DNA of 64,000 bases from Notospermus geniculatus (Eukaryota > Nemertea > Pilidiophora > Heteronemertea > Lineidae). The stretch spans positions 67,019-131,018 of the forward strand of contig NMRB01001576.1 of the NCBI GenBank assembly GCA_002633025.1, in the 5' to 3' direction. A program made the position numbers and the translations under genes. Of the stretch, positions 1-11,149 are shown piece after piece. The notes under the pieces were generated by a model that searched no databases, was not told where the DNA came from, and was given only the letters and a program-made list of their open reading frames with translations. The stretch's first letter is position 1; every line of letters begins with the position of its first letter.

Positions 1-490
1 TCCAGTATCCCGCGTCTTACATCAATTAGCGAAAAAGGTTCATGACCTAGATCTGCCCTCCCTCTTTACCAGCGTCCGTCATTATGATCGTGTTAATTTC
101 ATTAAACGTTGGAGTACATAGGTTTTAAATTATTTGGATACATTTTGTTGGCTTTCATCATTACCATGATTGATTTTTTAGGCCAACTTTGGCCCAGATG
201 GTATCAAAGCCCCTCTGTGTTGAATTTTTCGGTATTTTGAAAGTGTTTGGGGAGTGCAGATAGAGGTCTCATAGCCTTGCGAATGCCGCCAAAATGCTTG
301 CGTGATACGTACATGTACTTCAAGGAATCAAGATGTATTTTTCAGCACACATCGAAAACATTGCAGCAGAGATCTAATGTATTCATATAGAGCATGGTGT
401 ACATTTTACACTATACCAATGTCAGAGGACGTTACACTATTTTCGCAGTGTCTTCTCACTCATACCTATCGTTCGTAGACACTGCTTACA
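1..490. other. Non-coding stretch, nothing recognised
   Basis: I see no convincing exon, RNA gene or bounded repeat here. Short open frames lack codon or splice support. Confidence 0.4.
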
Positions 491-882
491 ATAGCCAGAT
501 TCCCGCCGATTTACCACTAGAGGGCGTCTGCGTAAGTAACGAAATATATGAAACGACAACCGCGGCAGACTGGTCACTCGTCGTAAAGCATTTTATATGG
601 GACTGTTGCATTATGACGCAGCACGACTAGTCTACAACAACAGCAATGGCTGCCCCCCGCCGTGTCCAGCATGCAGTGTCACTATGCACTTTTCAGTGTT
701 TAGCTCGTGCCTTTTTTGCTTTGAAACATCGCTAAAGAAGTGGTAACGGCGCTCTATACGAGATTATTCTGTTTGTATACTGATTGATCTTGTAAACAGG
801 CCGAAGCACGGAGCAACGCCAGCGCTGTTTGGCCGCTGACTAGTGCTGCCATCATGCGGTAAATCGGCGGGAATCTGGCTAT
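491..882. mobile_element. MITE with TIR ATAGCCAGATTCCCGCC
   Basis: The first 26 bases (ATAGCCAGATTCCCGCCGAT and on) recur as reverse complement at 855-882, giving a 0.39-kb element with about 27-bp terminal inverted repeats. No clear target duplication was seen and it carries no coding sequence. Confidence 0.6.
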
Positions 883-1662
883 GGGGAACCCCCTCACCGA
901 CAGGTCGGCGCTGTGTTGATTTCACCACTTCAGTTTTTAGCGTGTAAAACGACGCCGATCTACGCTAAAGGCGCTGTGGTTTTGAAGATCTCCATGAGGA
1001 AATAAAGCGATCAGAATAGGGAACCCCGATCACGCAGACCACGCGAGAATATACGCGTGGGTTTTAACTGATAGTACACCGACGCCACCTATTATTCATG
1101 ACGATTCAAGGTGTGATTGGCCGTGCTTGGTGAACCGCATCTCTCGAACTATGAGCCTCTATAGGTGTCGCGTCTGCTCTATCAGTCTCACGTGACCAAC
1201 TGGCGCTCCCCATTGCCGTCATGCAAGCAAGCAGTCTTCGTGGCGCGTACAGAAAGAGGTTGGCGAATCGATGAGAGGTTTGTGGGTTCTAATCTCGGTA
1301 CCATCACAGATTATTTTTCGTTTCTTCTCATTGGCAACTGTGCCGAGATCTTTACTGTTCAAGTGCGTGGTGACAACTGAAACCAACTGTGACCGTCCGA
1401 GAGGGTGTATCATTTGCAGAGGTAGTTTGGAAGTGCCTTGTGGCTGTTTGTAATTTCTACCTCCGCCGCTTGGGGTTTATATCTATTCAGTTCAGCTTTA
1501 AGCGCGATTTGTAAGAGTCACTGTGCTGGCAATTGCACAGCCATTTTATGGTTATTCATCTCTGGTTCCATGATAGTCCAATACCACAAATACATCAAAC
1601 GCTTTTTATATAGGCTATGTATGCCAATACCGCGTCAAAAGTATAAGTCAAAATGTTCTTAC
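883..1662. other. Non-coding stretch, nothing certain
   Basis: No bounded element is visible. The word CGACAGGTCGGCGC at about 898 also occurs in the AATGAGGAACC MITE family (48.8 and 58.3 kb), so an old fragment of that family may lie here. Confidence 0.3.
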
Positions 1663-1713
1663 TTGCAGGATGGGCATGAGCCGGGAGGGTTCGCTCCGTG
1701 CGGGCAGGTGACC
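1663..1713 (-). CDS. Candidate Cys-rich mini-exon (CPHG..CPSC), CAP-gene-like
   Basis: Read on the minus strand, a TTTAATTCAG acceptor precedes 1713 and a GTAAGA donor follows 1663. With one base completing a split codon, the 51-nt exon encodes VTCPHGANPPGSCPSC and ends in phase 2. This closely resembles the exon 4 tail (TCPHGNNGNCPSC) of the CAP gene at 8.9 and 10.1 kb. It may be a later exon of that gene or part of a paralogue beyond the left edge. Exon 5 of the CAP gene ends in phase 0, so at least one exon between them would be missing. The opposite strand also shows a weak acceptor and donor here, which lowers confidence. Confidence 0.4.
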
Positions 1714-2404
1714 CTGAATTAAAGGAATACGAAGGAAGTGTTAATAAATAGCGTACATATAGATCCTAGCCTACTTCGGTCCTTATTCACCCAAGTCCCG
1801 TTAGGGGTACGTTAAAGTCGCTACGGGAGCTTCGTGAATAAGAACCCTGGAGCCACATTCATAAAGCCTTCGCAAATTACCGAACACACAAATCTATTGT
1901 TACGCATTGAATGAACAATAGGTCATATGCAGCAAACAATACGTTTGCGTGCACGGAAAGTTTATACTTTTTATACTGAATGTCCAAAATGTCCAGACCT
2001 AACCAGGCTACCTCACAATTTATACTTTCCCAAGTTCTGAGAAGGGATTATCGTGCATGAAAAAGTTAATGTCATTAAAGTCTAGCCGGAAGCTATGTTA
2101 TTTTTTGTGCAGCAATATCAGCTAAGTAATGCTAGGAACGACCGCCTGTTAACTTATACTTTGGGCGGCTAATTGTGAATCACGGCCCTTTGTGGGTTTG
2201 GTGTGAATGAGGGCGTGCCTTTGCTGCACAAAAATGACGCAAACTGCTGACTGGCTATACTGATTTCGATGATATATATCTAAACACTATTTTTCGTGTA
2301 AAAAGATCCCCTATTAAGATCAAGGAAACTCACTTTCCTAGGTTGCCTTGTTAGGCCTCGAAATTTGTTGGTGACACCTCATTCTAAGTGCAACTTCCTC
2401 AGAA
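1714..2404. other. Non-coding stretch with one inverted-repeat end
   Basis: No exon seen. About 30 bases near 2145-2175 (core GTTAACTTATACTTTGGGCG) recur as reverse complement near 5482-5511. They could be the ends of a larger composite element of about 3.4 kb that encloses the repeats between. Confidence 0.35.
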
Positions 2405-3912
2405 TATACACCTATATCGGGTGGCCAAAAAATGACCCCCTAAGGATTTTCAATAATTTCAACACTATAAAAGCTGGGCCCTTGATATTTTGACATGCAA
2501 ATATATGGATGTTACCCATCAATTGTAAAAGTTTCAGCACTAAATATTGAACCGTTTTGACACGAAGAAGAAATCAAAATTATGTGTCCAAAAAGTTGAT
2601 GCCGGAATGGAATAAATGTTATGCATGGATCAAATCGAACTTAAAGCGATGTACTCGCGAGGGTTGAAAATGAAATCTCGTTCAACTATCGCGACCCGCG
2701 ATAGCTCCCCAATTTCATTCATAGCGGGCGGGATTCTTGAAACTGATCTCGTGTGATTTCTAGCACCTTTGAACCATCAAATTACGGTATCGTCTACGTT
2801 TTATACAATAAAACGTTCATGAAAAATCTTTTATTAATATTATTTCAATGAATTTGGGCGACATTAGTGTTTACTGCCGGAATAATTTCAAAATCTCACG
2901 GGGTATTTCCGAGAACGAGATCGACAGACTGACAACAAACATGGCGCGGAAAAATCCGAAGCGTGAGGAAGACTGACCAGAGAATTCGCCTCACTGCTGC
3001 AAGTTTAGTCAGATGGCGGCGTGTGAAGACAGAACGTTGTTGTAGCACTAATGAGGACTTAGCAGTGTACCTCCTGAACGTCGTTGAACCCTGGCCAACA
3101 CCATCCTTTGCATGTTTTGCGGATGACTCCGAGTCGTCTCCGTCGCAGTCAATCATGTCACCATTGTCACCCTCCTGGCTACTGATTGGTCATAGTAAAT
3201 TCCGTAGTATTATAATGAGATGGCTCGCTTGGAATTTCATTCATAAAATATAGTGCTGCCTCCGTGCGGGAAATAGAGGGACTATCGATGTGCAGTTACT
3301 GCAGAGCCCGAGTACATAGCTTTAAACACTTCTTGTTTCATAACCATGTAACGGAATTTTCTGAAATTTCACCTGTATTATCTATGGTACTTCCTGCATC
3401 CGTGGTACAAATTTCACTTTCATACCACGAACGGCTAGTTCGCTACAGCGAAAATAGGATCTGGTACCGAAAATCGTACGGTCACTGCACCTGCAGGTCA
3501 GGGAATTGGAGTTTTCGGTACCTGATCTTTTTTTTGCCCTAGCACACTAACCCTTTAAAGTACAAAATTGAAATATGTACAATAAGCAGAGAAAATCCCG
3601 GCCTTTTTTATGCAGGTAAAATTACAGAAAATTCCATTGGTGGTTAATGAAATACGCAGTGTTTAATTTCAATGTAATATGTTTTGCACCTCCCGACGTT
3701 CGTTTCAGTCCGGCATAAAAATTTTTGACTTGCAATTTTGATTTTTTTCGTCACGTCAGAACTGTTTGATATTTAGGGCTGAATTTTTACAATAGATTGG
3801 CAATATCCGTATATTTGCATGTTTAAAATATCAAAACCGCAGCTGGCATAGTGTTTAATTTATTAGAAAATCCTTGGGGGGGGGGGGGTCATTTTTTGGC
3901 CCACCCGAAATA
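2405..3912. repeat. About 1.5-kb inverted-repeat element (GGGTGGCC..CCCCC ends)
   Basis: The left arm (2412-2620) and right arm (about 3715-3905) are diverged reverse complements. Shared words include GGCCAAAAAATGACCCC near the ends and GCCGGAATG/CAGTCCGGCAT inside. The right-arm region recurs at 8409-8708 and 9656-9932, inside the duplicated exon 4 unit. No open frame of note. Confidence 0.5.
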
Positions 3913-3935
3913 TGTACGTCATGATCACTCAGATA

Positions 3936-4974
3936 ACAAGAGAAAGGACATCGGAGCGATGTCAACGGTTTCCGATGAGAAGTTTACAACTGTAAAGCTA
4001 GTTAACTGCGATCTTGACCTCTGACCTTGAGAAGTATGTTTAACTGGAACAGGGAACCTTGATTAAACCTATAGGGGATGGTTAATGGCTTCTAATTAGT
4101 TTTCCCCTGAAATTCTGAGTAGATTTGTATTTTAGAACTGTTTGACCTTGACCTCTGACCTTCAAAGTCAAAGCTCATCCTTGAAAATCTAGGTGTATGT
4201 GACTTATCTCATGTTATCTGTGGCGGTTATCTGTGACCTTGACCTCTGACCTTGAGAAGTATGGCGTAACTGGAACAGGGATCCTTGATTAAACCTATAG
4301 GGCATGGTAAATTCATGCTTCTAATAAGTTTTCCCCTGAAATTCTGAGCAGATTTGCACTTTAGAACTGTTTGACCTTGACCTTGACCTCTGACCTTCAA
4401 GGTCCTTTCGTCATCTGAAAGCTCATTCTTGATAACCTAGGTGTAGGTGAAAGTTTTAGGCTCTACCATCACCAGATTCCGACTTACTATCTCATGTTAT
4501 CAAATTTGAATATCAAATCTCGCCATGATATCAGCAAATATCATGCGACCAAGCAGGTGCAAACTGAAAATTTCAGTTGCAATAACATCCTTGGATGAGC
4601 TATGATGTTGTGATACCAGTTTCAAGTCGTTTACTGTGGCAGACCTCCCGATATATCAAAATATCAAATTTGATATATCAACATCATTATATGCTGACCC
4701 TGGAGAATAAATTTGTTGATGCCAGTATCTTGCCAAGGGCCATAAACATAGGGAAGGCACTTGTTACTAGTGCTCTACCTTGCCTTGGAGACAAGTTATT
4801 CAAGAAACAAAAATCTCAACTTTTGATATATTAATTTCACCATGAACCAGATATCGGAGACTGGAAATTTTCATTCCATCCTGAGCTCAGGTCATGTTAC
4901 CTGAGGGTAGGTCACATTTCCAGGTCTGTAGCTCCTGCAGGAACAAAGTTACAGGTGTGACAGACTGAACAGAC

Positions 4975-5005
<31 letters not shown>

Positions 5006-5104
5006 CAGACACACACACACACACACACACGCACGCACACGCACGGTCACAGACAGACACCAGGACCAAACACAATATGGTTTCCGATCTTGAGATCGGA
5101 AACC
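3936..5104 (+). mobile_element. Hairpin-ended repeat with TGACCTTGACC modules, precise insertion
   Basis: The element starts ACAAGAGAAAGGACATCG, with a small GACATCG/CGATGTC hairpin. It holds repeated TGACCTTGACCTCTGACCTT modules and a (CAGA)n/(CA)n microsatellite, and ends in a 12-bp-stem hairpin (TTTCCGATC/GATCGGAAA). Two paralogous sequences at about 8723 and 9951 lack it and read CACTCAGATAATAACTATTG across the site. Comparison implies a 3-4-bp target duplication (ATA or ATAA). Truncated relatives lie at 22039-22182 and, reversed, at 29880-30320. Its class is not recognised. Confidence 0.65.
4978..5045. repeat. Microsatellite (CAGA)n(CA)n
   Basis: Tandem CAGA then CA/CACG units inside the hairpin-ended repeat, just before its terminal hairpin. 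Confidence 0.9.
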
Positions 5105-5395
5105 ATAATAAATATTGACTCGACCTATTACAGACGTTCAAACTGTACTTGTCTTAATGTTACTCCGGCATTCATAACCCTCCACTTTGTGAGGCCTGTC
5201 GCCACCAGGCTTGTAATATTTTTTAAACAGTGTCGTGTACAGTTCGCTTTATAGGCCGCCATATGCTATCAACTGCATGTATCTTACTGGTTCGTGCAAG
5301 GACAGTTTCCGTTGTTTCCGTGAGGGCATGACTGACCTCCAGTTCCAGTTTGGCTTCCTTGAGTTTGTTTACGTACATTTTGTAATGGTTCAACT
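5105..5395 (-). pseudogene. Broken third copy of CAP exon 4 tail
   Basis: With 3619-3935 this is a diverged, truncated copy of the exon 4 unit found at 8.4-9.5 and 9.7-10.8 kb, split by the hairpin-ended repeat. On the minus strand the exon end (5288, with GTAAGA donor) and about 100 nt of exon are recognisable. A one-base insertion in the stretch before CCAAACTGG shifts the CPHG..CPSC frame and three bases are lost near the cysteines. Homology stops near 5395. Confidence 0.6.
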
Positions 5396-5468
5396 TGCAT
5401 TTTTAACTTGCAACTTGCATTTTTAACTTGCAACTTGCAATTTTCAACTTGCAACTTGCAACTTGCAG
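5389..5468. repeat. Short tandem AACTTGC repeat
   Basis: Iterated AACTTGCA(TTTTT)AACTTGC units in about 80 bp. Similar AACTTGCAACTTG words fill the 15.7-16.2 kb repeat block. Confidence 0.7.
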
Positions 5469-5977
5469 ATAAGTAACACTCGCGGGTAGCCGCCCAAAGT
5501 ATAAGTTAACAGGCGGGAATACACAAAGAGTTGTGCCCAACATTATCACGGTTAGATTGGGCGCTTCAAAAATGAACTTTCGCACTGTGGACTCCGTGAC
5601 ACGTTTTCTCTCAACTTAGTACATGTACATGTAACATCGAAAATGAATTGTTTAGGACGAAGTCATTTAAGTTGCAAATTATTACTGAGGTAGGCCTACA
5701 CGTCAATCCACGGTTGAAGCTCATAAGACTAGCTTACCCTGCGAGTTTTGCTCCGATCTGCAGATCAATCAAAGAGAAGTACATTTGTAATTAGCAAAAA
5801 TGGACGACTTGGGGGAATTTTTGGTAATATCAAGGGCTGTGGTCACCTTTGGCGGATTACAGCGGACTACGCTCTGTTTGCGTAGTCCGAAGGTGTAGCG
5901 ATGTGTACCCTTGATAGTTCAAGATGTCGTGTATGGCATGTGCTCTATAGATGCCTGAGAGTGTATACCCGAATATG

Positions 5978-6847
5978 GCGAAAGGGGTTATTGTCGTCCT
6001 GGGTATAGAAAAAGCATACCCAGGTTCAATGTCGTCCAGACAAACTATACCCTGGGTATAGTATGTCTGGACAAACTGTACCCAGGGTATAGTTTGTCTT
6101 GACAAAGTGTACCCAGCTTCCCATATGTACACCTGAAGACGAGATTGGTATCACAAAGGGCAAAAAAGGATCTAGAAATTTTCGTCCGAGATTGTCACGT
6201 GCGTGTTGCCAAGATTCACGTGACCACAAAACTGATGACGTCATGAAGTACATGGAGAAGCCGGGAGCATTTCGTCATTTTCATGGATTTTCTTTTTGCA
6301 TAGCAAGTTTGCGCCATGGGACACTTTCGGTAAACAGCCATACAGTGGGATTATTGCTGAAAAGGGCTGAAAATTAACGCTATACCTACAATGTAGTATA
6401 ATTAGGGAGATAAGACCAATCCCTACAACTTTTCAAAAGGGACCCATAGTAAATTCTCAAGCACTTAGGAGCTGTAGGCCTAGGTCGAGGCTATCCTTCA
6501 TTTCATGATTTACGCTGAATATCAACTTCACTACACCTCTTGGTAGCTGGTTTAGTAGTGTCATACTTCGACTGTCAGTAGGCCTATGGTGTAGTGCGTG
6601 TGTTTGTGGTTTCAATTATGAGCGAAGTACCGCCATTTTGACCGGCCAGGCCTAGATGCCATGTAACTTTGCGATTCCAATCTCGTCTTCAGGTGCACAT
6701 ATCAGAGTCTGGGTACACTTTGTCGAGACGAACTATACCCTGGGTATAGTCCGTCTGGACAAACTGTACCCAGGGTACAGTTTGTCTGGACGACATTGAA
6801 CCTGGGTATACTTTGTCTATACCCAGGACGGCAATAACCCCTTCAGC
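5978..6847. mobile_element. Non-autonomous TIR element, 9-bp TSD CCGAATATG
   Basis: The ends GCGAAAGGGGTTATTGTCGT and reverse complement GCTGAAGGGGTTATTGCCGT are flanked by perfect 9-bp repeats CCGAATATG (5969-5977, 6848-6856). The arms (about 5978-6157 and 6684-6847) contain several CCTGGGTATA palindromes. The interior (about 6400-6560) resembles 60270-60390. Same family as 9489-11964 and 14068-14446. Confidence 0.85.
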
Positions 6848-6917
6848 CCGAATATGGCCGATCACATCAGTGCTTGCGCCTGACGCGCCGGAAAACTTAA
6901 CTCCGGATCGGAGACTC

Positions 6918-7295
6918 GACATGGCCATGTCGATTTAGAGGAATCAGAGGAAAATTCGGTCTGCAGCCCATCAGTCACACACAATCACATGACTATCATG
7001 TCCTAAATATATAAACACAGCCACGTGGTTGTGTAAACGTCATAACAGCTTTAGTGGAACTTGCAATCCGGCCCTTTTCTCCTAAGTGCTGGCTTTCGGT
7101 CCTCAAGTCATTTTAACTGTCTTATCACCAACCTCGATGATGATGAATTTATTATAACAACTCAATAGCCAAGGAAATGTTATGAATTAACTATTCTGAT
7201 AATTTCATATTTTATCTTATGGTGATTGTTCGGATTTTCCACCCCGATTCCTCTGATTCCTTCGATTCCGCTGATTCCTCTAAATCGACATGGCC
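6918..7295. mobile_element. MITE with TIR GGCCATGTCGATTTAGAGGA
   Basis: GGCCATGTCGATTTAGAGGA and the following AATCAG at 6921 recur inverted at 7262-7295, enclosing about 375 bp with no open frame. Confidence 0.6.
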
Positions 7296-7660
7296 ACTAT
7301 ACATTGTAGGTACCGTCCGAAGTTGGAACTTGACGAGTGTCCAGTCCATGAACCTAATGCAGACGGTTAAGGGCTAGGTTCAGTGAGCAAATTTTCTGAG
7401 TCCAGTTTTTGAAAATATCAAATATCTTTGAAATGACCTAGCCATTTTAACTTGCAGCTATACACTAAATGTACCAGAGGGACAGTGCAATAACAAAAAT
7501 GTGGAGTTTGTCACTTGCTGATGACCCAGTTAGCTAAAACAAAGGTCGACCTTTCGATTTTGGTACGATTTTTCTGAGTTGTGACGTCATTTCTAATTAT
7601 AAAATATCATAGATATTTTGAGTAGCTGGAATATATTATACAACATTTATTCAGCAGCCA
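7296..7660. other. Non-coding stretch, nothing recognised
   Basis: No exon or bounded repeat seen in this part of the CAP gene's downstream region. Confidence 0.4.
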
Positions 7661-7670
7661 ACAGCGACAT

Positions 7671-7745
7671 GGCCCGATGGCGCATCGGTAGAGCGTGCGG
7701 CTATCAATCAGGGGCGCCGGTTTAGAGGCTTTCGAGGGGCTACTT
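7671..7745 (+). repeat. Degenerate tRNA-like (SINE head?) sequence
   Basis: GGCCCGATGGCGCATCGGTA resembles an acceptor/D-arm (box A) and GCCGGTTTAGAGGC a decayed box B. No cloverleaf pairing of the acceptor ends is visible, so this is not called as a tRNA gene. Confidence 0.3.
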
Positions 7746-7878
7746 TTTCACACGTCTGTTTCTCTGTTATATTTTTGTTGGCTGAACATTCGCAGGAGGA
7801 ATATTTCCCCCATCCCTTCCATTTTCTTACAAAACTGCATAACCCTACTTGCTAATAAATACTTATAACCACAGATCC

Positions 7879-7939
7879 CTGTCAGCTGTCCTGCATTCAG
7901 AGAGACTATTCATTAGTCTCTCTGAATGCAGGGGCAGCT
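7879..7939. repeat. Palindrome, about 27-bp arms
   Basis: CTGCATTCAGAGAGACTA, five bases, then TAGTCTCTCTGAATGCAG, extended by GTCAGCTG/CAGCTGAC at the outer ends. A strong hairpin with no known function, between the last recognised CAP exon and 7.3 kb. Confidence 0.7.
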
Positions 7940-8099
7940 GACTACCATCCACATTCCCCTCCCAGTCACCAAAAATATCAACAACCCAACTAACGTTCAA
8001 GACTACTGAATCCTAGAGGCAAAGCTAGGTCTGTCTGATCTTACAACTGCGATTTTGGTGTATATATAATTGGCTAGCCTAAATAATATAGTGTCTTAC

Positions 8100-8172
8100 C
8101 TTGTCAGCGATCTTCTTTGCTTTCTTCAAATATTCAGCCAGTTTTTTCAGATCGTTAATCAATGCATTGCTT
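8100..8172 (-). CDS. CAP gene exon 5: Lys-rich amphipathic mini-exon
   Basis: On the minus strand, TTTTTTGCAG ends just above 8172 and GTAAGA begins below 8100, giving a 73-nt exon. One leading base completes a codon split in phase 2, exactly the phase in which exons 3, 4B and 4C end. The frame then reads SNALINDLKKLAEYL and on, ending ..AKKIADK in phase 0. The 24 residues are Lys/Leu/Ala-rich and likely helical. No family is recognised. Joining to exon 4 (codon CA|A, Gln) is an inference from phase and order. A stop codon was not found, so the gene continues at lower coordinates. Confidence 0.6.
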
Positions 8173-8407
8173 CTGCAAAAAATAAATTAAATGAATGAAT
8201 AAATGCATAAATACGTGTAACTATGTAAAAATTGCGGTAATCGGGTTAGTTCGAGAAGCACCACAGTTTATCTGGTATGTCTTATTGGACTTTCTCAAAT
8301 TATTAACGGATTTTTTGAAAAAACCCAAAAGATGATGTTGTTGAATTTTACGATCTGATGTCGAATTTGTGTCCTTAAAGCGAACGAAAACTGAAAGTTA
8401 TTTTGAA

Positions 8408-9488
8408 TAAAATTACAGAAAATTCCATTGGTGGTTAATGAAATACGCAGTGTTTAATTTCAATGTAATTTCAATGTGCACCTCCCGACGTTCGTTTCAG
8501 TCCGGCATAAATTTTTTTGACTTGCAACTTTGATTTTTTCGTCACGTCAGAACTGTTTGATATTTAGGGCTGAATTTTTTTACAATAGATTGGAAATATC
8601 AATATATTTCATATATTTGCATGTCTAAAATATCAAAACCGCAGCTTGCATAGTGTTTAATTTATTAGAAAATCCTAAGGGGGTAATTTTGGGGGGGGCC
8701 ACCGGATATATGTACATCATGATCACTCAGATGATAACTATTGACTCAACCTATTACAGACGTTCAAACTGTACTAAATGTTACTCCGGCATTCATAACC
8801 CACCACTATTGTGAGCCCTGTCGCTAACAGGCTTGTAATATTTTTTTAAACAGTGTCTTGTACAGTTAGCTTTATAGGCCGCCATATGTTATCAACTGCA
8901 TGTATCTTACTGGTTCGTGCAAGAAGGACAGTTTCCGTTGTTTCCGTGAGGGCATGTTTGACCTCCAGTTCCAGTTTGGTTTCCTGTTCCAGTTTGGTTT
9001 CCTGAGTTTGTTGTTCCATTTCCTGAGTTTGTTGTTCCATTTGTGCTACCACCGCTGTTATTAGTGGTAGTATTCGTGGAAGTAGCCCCACTGTTATTAG
9101 TGGTAGTATTCGTGGAAGTAGTCCCACTGTTATTAGTGGTAGTATTCGTGGAGGTAGTCCCACCGTTGTTGTTGTTGTTTCCTGTGCCACTTCCAGATTT
9201 TTTATCATGTTTATACGGCCATTCACCTCTATAGTTTCCCCTGAAACCAGAACTAAATGCTGTCAGAAGGGGAAGTATGTAGTACCGACGAAAGGAAAAG
9301 AAGAGTGCCAGTGAATTTGGCAGTTTTTGACCTCCCTTCCATCATGCAGGGACGTGTCTTGTGATTAAGAAAAACCTGGCTAAAACAGTAAATGGGAGAT
9401 ATCAGCTAATAAATGGGAGAAATCAGCTAAAGGATGGGGTCAAAGTTCCTCATTCGCTAAGAATTCGCCAAAAGTTCCTCTAAGTGCG
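8408..9488. repeat. Duplicated exon-4 unit, copy B (left part)
   Basis: 8408-9488 plus 11974-12247 match 9656-11043 almost base for base: intron, exon 4, intron, and a fragment with a second transposon end. Copy B is interrupted at CTAAGTGCG by the 9489-11964 transposon. Copy C, inside that transposon, has the uninterrupted site at 10746-10754. A third partial copy lies at 3619-3935 plus 5105-5395. Confidence 0.8.
8911..9240 (-). CDS. CAP gene exon 4, copy B: GNYRGEWPY, Asn/Thr-rich repeat, CPHG..CPSC
   Basis: Minus-strand exon bounded by GGTTTCAG above 9240 and GTAAGA below 8911 (330 nt, 1+109 codons+2). Its first base completes the Pro codon left by exon 3 (CC|G). It then reads GNYRGEWPY, the standard continuation of the CAP2 signature after VVCRYSPP. 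A Gly/Thr/Ser/Asn-rich tract follows with about three 13-residue units like GTTSTNTTTNNS, then a TNGTTNSGN stretch and the Cys pair region TCPHGNNGNCPSC. Known CAP proteins often carry a Cys-rich tail here; the N/T-rich insert is unusual. The neighbouring frame is also open. Whether copy B, copy C or both are spliced cannot be told from sequence. Confidence 0.75.
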
Positions 9489-10137
9489 GCTGAATCGGTT
9501 AATGTCGTCCTGGGTACACCTCATTATTACCCAGGGTATTCTGGGTAATCCTTTTTGTTACCAAGGACGATCCTGGGTATAAATAAGGTACCTTAACATT
9601 ACCCAGTTTGAAATCCGCGCCATTTTCAACCTGCGCCCGAGGTACAGTACTATCTTAAAATTACAGAAAATTCCATTGGTGGTTAATGAAATACGCAGTG
9701 TTTAATTTCAATGTAATTTCAATGTGCACCTCCCGACGTTCGTTTCAGACTTGCAACTTCGATTTTTTCGTCACGTCAGAACTGTTTGATATTAAGGGCT
9801 GAATTTTTTTACAATAGATTGGAAATATCCATATATTTCATATATTTGCATGTCTAAAATATCAAAACCGCAGCTTGCATAGTGTTTAATTTATTAGAAA
9901 ATCCTAAGGGGGTAATTTTGGGGCGCCACCGGATATATGTACATCATGATCACTCAGATAATAACTATTGACTCAACCTATTACAGACGTTCAAACTGTA
10001 CTAAATGTTACTCCGGCATTCATAACCCACCACTTTTGTGAGCCCTGTCGCTAACAGGCTTGTAATATTTTTTTAAACAGTGTCTTGTACAGTTAGCTTT
10101 ATAGGCCGCCATATGTTATCAACTGCATGTATCTTAC

Positions 10138-10506
10138 TGGTTCGTGCAAGAAGGACAGTTTCCGTTGTTTCCGTGAGGGCATGTCTGACCTCCAGTTCCA
10201 GTTTGGTTTCCTGAGTTTGTTGTTCCATTTGTGCTACCACCGTTGTTATTAGTGGTAGTATTCGTGGAGGTAGTCCCACCGTTGTTATTAGTGGTAGTAT
10301 TCGTGGAGGTAGTCCCACCGTTGTTATTAGTGGTACCGGTAGTATTCGTGGAGGTAGTCCCACCGTTGTTATTAGTGGTAGTATTCGTGGAGGTAGTCCC
10401 ACCGTTGTTATTAGTGGTAGTATTCGTGGAGGGAGTCCCACCGTTGTTGTTGTTTCCTGTGCCACTTCCAGATTTCTTATACGGCCATTCACCTCTATAG
10501 TTTCCC
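10138..10506 (-). CDS. CAP gene exon 4, copy C, inside the transposon
   Basis: Same boundaries as copy B: acceptor GGTTTCAG above 10506 and donor GTAAGA below 10138 (369 nt, 1+122 codons+2). It opens GNYRGEWPYK, then has five 13-residue units (GGTTSTNTTTNNN type, one with an extra three residues) and ends TCPHGNNGNCPSC. Differences from copy B are repeat number and multiples of three bases, so the frame is kept. It lies between the arms of the 9489-11964 element, so it is a captured or duplicated copy. Being upstream of copy B in the direction of transcription, it could act as an alternative or additional exon. Confidence 0.7.
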
Positions 10507-11149
10507 CTGAAACCAGAACTAAATGCTTTCAGAAGGGGAAGTATGTACTACCGACGTAAGGAAAAGAAGAGTGCCAGTGAATTTGGCAGTTTTTGACCTC
10601 CCTTCCATCATGCAGGGACGTGTCTTGTGATTAAGAAAAACCTGGCTAAAACAGTAAATGGGAGATATCAGCTAATAAATGGGAGAAATCAGCTAAAGGA
10701 TGTGGTCAAAGTTCCTCATTCGCTAAGAATTCGCCAAAAGTTCCTCTAAGTGCGACCCACCGACTTCAGTTTATGCGCCCTTGGTCTTCCTCATCAGATG
10801 ATAAAGATGCATATTGGTGTATCAAATCCATGTTTTATTCGGATTTTGTGATGCAAAATGTCAGTCACGTTTGTTCATTTCCAGGATCTCGCAATCGCTA
10901 CCTGACAGACTTTCCACTATCGATCGCCAAGCTCGGGCACAGTTTTAAAATGGCGCGATTTTCAAACCGGGTGATGTTAATGGTCTAAACGTCACTCAAC
11001 CTTGTTGTGGGGGAGGTTTAGGGTCACCCAGTTTTGTCCTGGGGGTCTCTCCGTGTGAAATCAACCAATTTGAAGAAAAATCCCCGGGTCATCGTCTTGG
11101 ATTTCCTTCAAATTTTACTAGTAGCTACCTATTGNGTATATGTACATAC

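Noticed and set aside
5978-6847. Coding ORFs inside the 0.87-kb element
   Set aside because: The short frames are built from CCTGGGTATA palindromes and are not shared with the larger family member.
9043-10500. Plus-strand Val/Leu/Pro-rich open frames
   Set aside because: They are the antisense of the exon 4 minisatellite and have no splice or family support.
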